From Gemmatimonadota bacterium (GTDB taxonomy: Bacteria > JBHIER01 > G020348925), in the NCBI GenBank assembly GCA_020348925.1, contig CP070758.1, positions 4,775,921-4,782,224 on the forward strand: DNA of 6,304 nucleotides, read 5' to 3'. The translations under genes and the position numbers were made by a program. The notes beneath the pieces are model-generated. The model ran no database searches. It was not told the origin of the DNA and saw nothing but the letters and a program-made list of their open reading frames with translations. Shown in pieces: positions 1-4,851 of the stretch (position 1 is the first letter of the stretch; each line of letters starts with the position of its first letter).

Positions 1-275
1 AGATTCATATTGATAATTTCACATGTCTGCAAAAAGCCATCCTCGGCAGGATCGTCGTCTTGAGCAAAGACTATTCTGGAGTACAGAAGCTGTTTCTCTT
101 CCAGAATTCCGTGAGTGGCCAGATGGATTATCTTGTACTCGCCAGCTCTTTGCTTCAGATATTCCTCTTTTGCATCCTGTCCGAGAAATTCTTCCGCCGG
201 TCTCATGATCCGCGTGATCTCATGTATCTCCTCCTCCGATTTTGGAAGAGGCTTGAATACCCATCCAAAACCATA
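1..275 (-). pseudogene. CHAT-domain (caspase-like) protein fragment, 5' end missing, runs off the left edge
   Basis: Read on the minus strand from about 275 to base 1, the frame is open and gives a recognisable start of a CHAT (Caspase HetF Associated with TPRs) domain: PLPKSEEEIHEI, then EFLGQDAKEEYLKQ, then IIHLATHGILEEKQLLYS, then DGFLQTCEIINMN. HLATHG is the characteristic motif with the catalytic histidine; the catalytic cysteine would lie beyond the window edge. CHAT domains are clan CD cysteine peptidases, usually C-terminal to TPR repeats, in signalling or defence-like proteolytic pathways. Upstream, the same frame has a TGA at 303-305 and no ATG, GTG or TTG before PLPK; the first ATG lies inside the domain. 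The N-terminal part, where TPRs would be expected, is absent. I therefore call it a broken gene or a chimeric join. The family assignment is secure; the exact right boundary (about 255-302) is not. Confidence 0.82.
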
Positions 276-509
276 GTCAGATATGAAATAACGGATTCTT
301 TTTCACCTGCTCATGCGACGCTGGAAATCTTCAATCTCATGGGTCAAAAAGTGGGGACTTTGGTCAGTGAAATGAAAAAAGCCGGGAGATACGAAGTTCC
401 CTGGGCCGGCAGGGATGCCCAGGGCAACCCTGTTCCCAGTGGCATGTATGTCTTGCACTTACAGGCCGGTGAACAGAAGGCCTCAAGTCGAATGGTTGTC
501 GTGAGGTGA
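261..509 (+). pseudogene. FlgD-like / T9SS-type C-terminal sorting domain, orphan 3' fragment
   Basis: The plus-strand frame from about 261 to the TGA at 507-509 encodes roughly 82 residues with the standard layout of the FlgD-Ig-like C-terminal domain: PSKTIVRYEI (the usual NPFNPxTTIRYxL entry), LEIFNLMGQKVGTLV, AGRYEVPWAGRDAQGN, then VPSGMYVLHLQAGE and a final MVVVR. In FCB bacteria this module sits at the extreme C-terminus of large secreted proteins and marks them for export or surface attachment. Here the passenger protein is missing. The frame stays open upstream to an ATG at 60, but bases 60-260 translate to meaningless sequence on this strand and are clearly CHAT coding on the other. 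No plausible start or ribosome site belongs to the domain itself. It is either a remnant after rearrangement or the product of an assembly chimera. Confidence 0.8.
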
Positions 510-523
510 AAACAGAGAATGGC

Positions 524-557
524 ACACAAGGTGACACTACAATCCACTTTCTTGTGT
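524..557. terminator. Possible weak bidirectional terminator hairpin
   Basis: ACACAAG (524-530) is complementary to CTTGTGT (551-557), with a 20-base loop that contains a further GTG/CAC pairing. It lies in the 60-base gap between the convergent ends of the FlgD-like fragment (stop at 509) and the downstream selenoprotein gene (stop at 570-572). There is no tight U-tract on either side, so an intrinsic terminator function is only suggested by position. Confidence 0.25.
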
Positions 558-569
558 CGGTAACATCTC

Positions 570-2534
570 TTACGTTTCGAGAATGACGTTCACTAAGGTC
601 ATCACATCCTGAAGGTCGATGGTCCCATCCTGGTTCACATCGGCGAGTCGCTGGCGCGTCGGGGTCGGCCCGTATATGCCCAAAATGATGTTCGCTATCC
701 GGACAAGATCGAAAACATCCAGTGTCCCATCACAATTTACATCCCCCATCTGAACCTGGGTCTGAAACCAGCCGAAGATGCGCTGAAGCACATCCGCCCT
801 CAGATCGAAGGACCTGGCTATGTTGTGAAATTCGACGATCGCTTCGAAGCCGATGGCAAAATAGACGATCTTATAATTGTCAATATAACGAAGCGCCGCC
901 GTGCGATCCGAACCGCGATAGGTGAGTACCGGATAGGCATCCTCCAGGGGTACGATCTCGTCCGGACTGTTCTGATTGGCCGCACCGTAATCCCCGCTGA
1001 CGATGGATAATAGATTCAATTGACCTGCGATGGGATCGTCCGGGACCGGATCCAGCCAGACATCGTTGCTGCTGTCGGCTACAAACTCGGCACGGAGATA
1101 GTCTCTGAGAAAGGATGAACCTTGGAGATCTGAGGCGATGTCCTGACCACTGATGAGAAGATTTCCTCCTGCGTCCAAATACGCGGTCAGGACTGCCTCC
1201 TCCTCGGGCTTGATGGTGGGATCGGACACGCCGGTGAACCAGATGACGATGTCATAAGCTGTCAGGAGGTCCGCAGCCGGAGTTCCGTCTGAAGGTGTGT
1301 TCCAGACATGATAGGTCTCACCCCGGTCATATAGGGCCATAGTGTAGAATTTTTCGGCATTGTAGCCCCAGGGAAGAGCTGAAGGGGAGTGGTCGTCGTT
1401 GACGATGAGGATATCCGGTTTGCCGATAAGGATCTCGATCACCTCTCGGGATGAAGCCTGGCCCCCGTTGGCCCTGACCGTGACGGTTAGATGCGTGTAG
1501 TGGACCTCCACGTTCTGACTGACCTGGAGTACAAGGGGTGCGGTGGCGTTGTCGACTGTGGAGTTGAGGGGGATGTCCTCGAGTTGGACGTCAGAGGTGA
1601 GGATTGAGATATCGGGATCGTCGCTGGTCAGCGTAGCCGAGACGCCTGTGGCCAGAGGTCCGTAATTTCTGACAGAGAATGTTACGTCGACCATCTCACC
1701 CATCTCGAAGTTGGAGTCGCCGTCACCTCCGGTGTCGAGAAGATCCAAGTCGAGAATTGAGACGGCTGTGAAGATTCGGGACTTTGTTGCCTGGATCACT
1801 TCGAAGGTCGAGGTGTCTTGGACGAAGACGACGAAGCCGCAGTGTTCGGGTATCCATTCGGGATCGAGGGTAAAATTTCGAGAGATATCGAGGGACTGGC
1901 CCTCTTGGATGGAGAAGGGCTGGCCGTTGCCGTCAGGGTACATTTTCCGCATGACGTGGTCATGGAGCAGAAGCCCGTTCGAGGCCTCGTATTCGATTTC
2001 GGATTCGGTCAGGACGAATTGAATGACGACGTCCGGAGAAGAGATCTCCTCCGAAGATGTAATGTGCGCCTGAACCCTCTCGTCCGATCCGTCGAGATCG
2101 AAGCCGAGGGTCATCTCCAGCGGAATCTCTTGTTGACTTCTCTGTTCCAGCAGAGCAACCCATAACTCCCAGGGATCGTCCATGTCGTAGGCATCATCGT
2201 CACCGACCCCGTCGAAAAAGAGGCGGGGCACGTACCACACCTTTTCCCCACTGTGTTCGGGATAGAAATCGACTCGCGCCTCGTTTTCTTCCCTGTTCGC
2301 GTTGTAGAAGGGATCGCTCGGGGACGGCCACCAGACGTGGTAGGAAATGAGGGCCAGATCTTCAGCGTTCAGCTGTTCAAGGACCGCCACACGGGGGTCC
2401 GCCTCCGCACAGCCCCGTCACGACGTGTTGGTGAAAAGCTCTCCCAGGACCATGCGCCGGGCTGCACCCACAGGGCCGGAGAGAGCACAAGAAAGAGACA
2501 GCGAAAGAACGAAGGCGGCCATGCTTCGTGTCAT
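570..2534 (-). CDS. Secreted selenoprotein candidate: Sec-thioredoxin/Omp28-like protein with Ig-like, GATase-like and dockerin domains (copy 1)
   Basis: Reads 654 residues from ATG at 2534 to TAA at 572-570 if the TGA at 2420-2418 (codon 39) is read as selenocysteine. Order: signal peptide, about 1-25 (MTRSMAAFVLSLSLSCAL, AxA-type end near GAA); thioredoxin-like domain with FTNTS-U-R-G-C (residues 34-42), then ADPRVAVLEQ, ISYHVWWPSPSDPFY and the cis-Pro-type VPRLFFDG (102-109); Omp28-like beta region about 138-254 (MRKMYPDGNGQPF, CGFVVFVQD); Ig/CARDB-like domain about 256-370; GATase-like alpha/beta domain about 373-590 (DILIVNDD, YDIVIWFTG, DAGGNLLISGQD, no obvious catalytic Cys); type I dockerin 597-654 with two Ca-binding repeats (DVNCDGTLD, DVNQDGTID). 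The start at 2534 places 38 codons before the TGA, exactly as in copy 2. An alternative in-frame ATG at 2582 has GGAGG only 3 bases upstream. A start at GTG 2390 would remove signal peptide and redox motif. Role inferred: extracytoplasmic thiol/selenol redox protein. Confidence 0.85.
2373..2412 (-). promoter_or_regulatory. Candidate bacterial SECIS hairpin of copy 1
   Basis: On the mRNA, counting from the base after the UGA: outer pairing CUGU (+6 to +9) with ACAG (+42 to +45); apical stem GGACC (+18 to +22, bases 2400-2396) with GGUCC (+33 to +37, bases 2385-2381); loop CCCGUGUGGC, where two more C-G pairs are possible. Bacterial SECIS elements lie inside the coding region directly after the UGA, with a short apical loop carrying an early G roughly 16-37 bases downstream. 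This hairpin fits that geometry. The stem and loop are identical in copy 2. SelB binding is inferred, not shown. Confidence 0.65.
2418..2420 (-). other. In-frame TGA, candidate selenocysteine codon (copy 1, Sec39)
   Basis: Reading codons on the minus strand: ACC AAC ACG TCG TGA CGG GGC TGT GCG gives T-N-T-S-U-R-G-C-A. The family motif at this place is FTNTS-C-x-x-C, so the TGA sits exactly on the first, attacking cysteine of the redox pair. The frame is open from the start codon to the TGA and for 615 codons after it. Confidence 0.85.
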
Positions 2535-2551
2535 GGCCGCCTTGTCTCTTT
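2492..2551 (-). repeat. Long inverted repeat / RNA hairpin over the start region of copy 1
   Basis: AAGGCGGCCATG (2512-2523) is a perfect 12-bp inverted repeat of CATGGCCGCCTT (2532-2543) with an 8-base loop. Outside it, AAAGAGAC (2492-2499) pairs perfectly with GTCTCTTT (2544-2551), leaving a one-sided 12-base bulge (2500-2511). On the mRNA, the ATG at 2534 lies at the loop end of the 5' arm, and the weak AAGG ribosome-site-like bases lie within the same arm. The structure is the strongest inverted repeat I see in the window and could hide the initiation site, couple translation to the upstream gene, or favour the ATG at 2582. It has no counterpart at the start of copy 2. Confidence 0.75.
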
Positions 2552-2591
2552 GAATCCAAAAGAGGTGAAAAGAAAATTTCATAGACCTCCA

Positions 2592-4544
2592 TTAGCCGCC
2601 CAGAATGATGTTTACCAGGACGATGGCGTCAATGATGTTGATGGCTCCGTCTTCGTTCACATCAGCCGCCCACGCCTGACCGGGTGTCGGCTGGTGCGTT
2701 CCCAAGACGATGTTCACCACCCAGACCACATCAATGATGTCGACGTTCCCGTTTTCATTCACATCGCCGATCTGAGGCTCAAACTCAAACCAGTCGAAAA
2801 TTCTCTGAAGGAAATCCGCCCGCATATTGAAGGAATTGGCCACATCGTAGAATTCGACGAGCGACTCGAACCCAAAGGCGAAGTAGACGAGTCGGTAGTC
2901 GTTCATGTACCGGAGAGCTGCCGTACGGCCGGAGTTATAGTACGTAAGTATGGGCATAGCATCTCCGAGAGGCGCTATCTCGTCCGGGCTGTCCTGGTTG
3001 GCCGCCCCGTAATCGCCGCTGGCGAGGGACAGCATGCTCAATTCGCCTGTGATCGGGTCAGCCGTGGGATTGAGCCAGATGTCGCTGCTGCTGTCGGCCA
3101 CAAACTCGGCGTGGAGGTAATCGCTGAGAAAGGATGATCCCTGAAGATCGGAAGCGATATCCTGACCACTGATGATGAGGTTTCCGCCTGCATCGAGATA
3201 GGCCGTCAGGACGGCCTCGTCCTCAGGTGTGATGGTGGGATCGGAGGCGCCGGTGAACCAGATAACGATGTCATAGGATAGCAGGACGTCAGCCCCCGGG
3301 GTCTCTACCAATGTGGTGTTCCAGACGTGATAGGTCTCATCCCGGTCGTAGAGGGCCATTTTGTAGAACCCCTCTGCGTTGTAATCCCAGGGGAAGACCG
3401 CAGGGATGTGGTCATCGTTGACGATGAGGATGTTGGGCTTGCCGACGAGGATCTCGATCTCCTCCTCAAAGGTGACCTGGCCGCCGTTGGCCGTGAGGGT
3501 GATGGTTATATCGGTGAAGTGGACCTCAACGTCCTGGCTGACCTGGAAGACGAGAGGAACAGTTGTATTGTCGACCGTGCCGTTGAGGGGGATGTCGTCG
3601 AGCTGAACGTCAGAGGTGAGGATGGAGACGTCTGGATCGTCACAGGTGAGCGTGGCCGAGACGCCTGTGGCCAAAGGACCGTAATTTCTCACGGAGAAGG
3701 TGACGTCCACGCTTTCCCCCTGCTCGAAGTTGCCGTCGCCATCTCCTCCGGAGTCGATGAGGTCGTATTCGATCACTGAGACCGAGGTGAGGATCCTGGA
3801 TTTTGTGGCTTGGATGACCTCAAAGGTGGCATTGTCCTGGACGAAGACGACGAAGCCGCAGTGTTCGGGCATCCAACCGGGATCGAGGGTAAAATCTCGG
3901 GAAATATCAAGGTGTTGACCCCCTTGAATAGTGAAAGGTTCGCCGTTGCCGTCCGGGTACATTTTTCGCATGACGTTGTGATGGATATTGGAGCCGTTTG
4001 TCGCCTCATACGCGATCTCTGATTCGGTGAGGACGAAGTGGATGACAACATTCGGAGCATCGAGGGTCTGTTCAGCAGTGATGTGAGCATGGACGGTGCC
4101 GTTCGTACCGTCGAAATCGAAATCGAGGGTCATCTCCAGGGGACTCTCCGTCAGATTCCTGTCGGTTATCATGTTGGGCCAGGTGTCATCGTCGTACAAG
4201 TATTGGCCGTCGATGAAACCATCGAAGAACATACGCGGAACGTACCAGCCACCTTCAATAGGATCGTCCGGGTAGAAATTGATTCTCCCCTCGTTCTCTT
4301 CGACATTGGCCAAGTAGAACGGATCATCATCGCCCGGCCACCATCCGTGAAACTCGATGAGGGCCAGGTTTTCAGCGTTGCTCTGATCAAGGACCGCCAC
4401 ACGGGGGTCCGCTTCTCCGCAGCCGCCTCACGATGTGTTCGTGAAGTACTCGCCCAGGACCATCCGCTCTGCGGATTGTGCCTGGTAGGAGAGAACGGAG
4501 ACGAGGGCAACTGTGAAGATGAGTCCAATGATCGCCCTTTTCAT
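2592..4544 (-). CDS. Secreted selenoprotein candidate: Sec-thioredoxin/Omp28-like protein with Ig-like, GATase-like and dockerin domains (copy 2)
   Basis: Reads 650 residues from ATG at 4544 to TAA at 2594-2592 if the TGA at 4430-4428 (codon 39) is selenocysteine. The start is well supported: AAGGAGGAGGT ends 5 bases before it, and the N-terminus MKRAIIGLIFTVALVSVLS...QAQSA is a classic Sec signal peptide. Then follow FTNTS-U-G-G-C (34-42), GEADPRVAVLDQ, FHGWWPGDDDPFY, VPRMFFDG (102-109), an Omp28-like region with MRKMYPDGNGEPF and CGFVVFVQD, an Ig/CARDB-like domain with VTFSVRNYGPLATGVSATLT, a GATase-like domain (NILIVNDD, YDIVIWFTG, DAGGNLIISGQD) and a type I dockerin 593-650 (DVNENGNVD, DVNEDGAIN). 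By eye most of the middle is about three-quarters identical to copy 1, so the pair is a tandem duplication. Copy 1 follows 57 bases downstream. Apart from the TGA, no frameshift or stop interrupts it. Confidence 0.87.
4383..4422 (-). promoter_or_regulatory. Candidate bacterial SECIS hairpin of copy 2
   Basis: Same position and fold as in copy 1: outer CUG (+6 to +8 after UGA) with CAG (+43 to +45); apical GGACC (bases 4410-4406) with GGUCC (bases 4395-4391); loop CCCGUGUGGC. The 26 bases from +16 to +41 are identical between the two copies, whereas flanking bases differ, including an R-G-C versus G-G-C codon context directly after the TGA. This local conservation is consistent with an RNA-level constraint. 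Confidence 0.65.
4428..4430 (-). other. In-frame TGA, candidate selenocysteine codon (copy 2, Sec39)
   Basis: Minus-strand codons ACG AAC ACA TCG TGA GGC GGC TGC GGA give T-N-T-S-U-G-G-C-G. The TGA is at the same residue number (39) and the same alignment column as in copy 1, on the first cysteine position of CxxC. Other stop codons do not occur in frame until the TAA at 2594. Confidence 0.87.
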
Positions 4545-4548
4545 GGTC

Positions 4549-4559
4549 ACCTCCTCCTT
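4549..4559 (-). promoter_or_regulatory. Strong Shine-Dalgarno site of copy 2
   Basis: AAGGAGGAGGT on the minus strand, with 5 bases between its last GG and the ATG at 4544. It matters because it fixes the true start 38 codons before the in-frame TGA, and so argues against initiation at the GTG (4400) after the TGA. Confidence 0.85.
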
Positions 4560-4600
4560 GTGATAGGGTGAAACGTGAAACAGAAACCCCACACCACACC

Positions 4601-4768
4601 TCATCCACCCAGAATAATATTGACGAGAACGACGGCATCAACAATATTGACCGCGCCGTCCTCATTCACATCCGCCGCCCAGCTTTGTCCGGATGTCGGG
4701 GCGTGTGTTCCCAAGATGATGTGGAGAGGGAACAGAGCGGCCGTAACGACCAGCGCGAGCAGGAGCAT
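4601..4768 (-). pseudogene. Collapsed third copy: signal-peptide core fused to half a dockerin
   Basis: From the ATG at 4768 the product is 55 residues: MLLLALVVTAALFPL, then HIILGTHAPTSGQSWAADV, then NEDGAVNIVDAVVLVNIILGG, TGA stop at 4603-4601. The part from HIILGTH onward (about 4723 down) matches the last 40 residues of copy 2 (IVLGTHQPTPGQAWAADV...) in protein and DNA. The beginning is a signal-peptide hydrophobic core. Everything between, about 570 residues including the redox motif, is missing, so this looks like an internal deletion of a third paralogue. AGAAGG lies 6 bases before the ATG. A better site, AAAGGAGG (4798-4791), lies 4 bases before an in-frame ATC (4786-4784), perhaps the decayed original start; GTG at 4774 is another option. 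One complete Ca-binding repeat remains, so a small secreted dockerin peptide cannot be excluded. Confidence 0.7.
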
Positions 4769-4811
4769 AATCACCCTTCTTAAGATCGTGCCTCCTTTCG
4801 TAAAGAGGTGG

Positions 4812-4851
4812 GTTGATTGTATCAACGGCTGTAACGAAAACCGTTACAGCC
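4812..4851. repeat. Two adjacent inverted repeats after the barrel gene
   Basis: GGCTGTAACG (4827-4836) and CGTTACAGCC (4842-4851) form a perfect 10-bp stem with a 5-base loop; the TAA stop of the barrel gene (4846-4844) is inside one arm. Immediately beside it GTTGAT (4812-4817) and ATCAAC (4821-4826) form a 6-bp stem with a 3-base loop. On the minus-strand transcript no U-run follows, so this is more likely an mRNA processing or stabilising structure, or a partial terminator between the barrel gene and the dockerin genes, than a full intrinsic terminator. Confidence 0.6.

Larger units (their letters stand above)
570..4544 (-). repeat. Tandem duplication of the selenoprotein gene
   Basis: Copies 2592-4544 and 570-2534 align over their whole length with the same domain order, the same codon number before the TGA, and many identical DNA stretches (for example around 3655-3690 against 1635-1670). 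The 4601-4768 remnant adds a third unit. The array suggests repeated unequal recombination. Confidence 0.8.

Noticed and set aside
23-208. Plus-strand frames 23-208 and the first part of 60-509
   Set aside because: Antisense to the CHAT fragment; only bases from about 261 onward make sense on the plus strand.
570-746. Dockerins as evidence of a cellulosome
   Set aside because: No glycoside hydrolase, scaffoldin or cohesin is visible; dockerin-like repeats are common in non-cellulolytic bacteria.
570-2390. Start of copy 1 at the GTG at 2390, and of copy 2 at the GTG at 4400
   Set aside because: Both lie ten codons after the TGA and would drop a conserved signal peptide and the FTNTS-x-x-x-C motif. 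Copy 2 has a strong ribosome site at 4549-4559 serving the ATG at 4544.
2486-2534. Lipoprotein signal (Cys16 in the copy 1 signal peptide)
   Set aside because: The residues before the cysteine (S-L-S-C) lack Leu at the -3 position of a standard lipobox, and an AxA-like site follows; copy 2 has no such cysteine.
2377-2592. Minus-strand frames 2377-2592 and 4387-4665 ending just after the redox motif
   Set aside because: They are in another frame from the conserved protein, and their translations do not show signal peptides or family motifs; they are shadows of the selenoprotein N-termini.
2253-3137. Long plus-strand frame of 294 residues, and similar ones at 3327-3779 and 4038-4571
   Set aside because: They are antisense to the well-supported minus-strand genes, resemble no family I know, and appear in parallel places in both paralogues because the coding strand is conserved there.
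2418-4430. Both large genes being nonsense-mutated pseudogenes
   Set aside because: Two diverged copies keep the same TGA, the same frame, all domains and no other lesion, which is not expected without selection on the full-length product.
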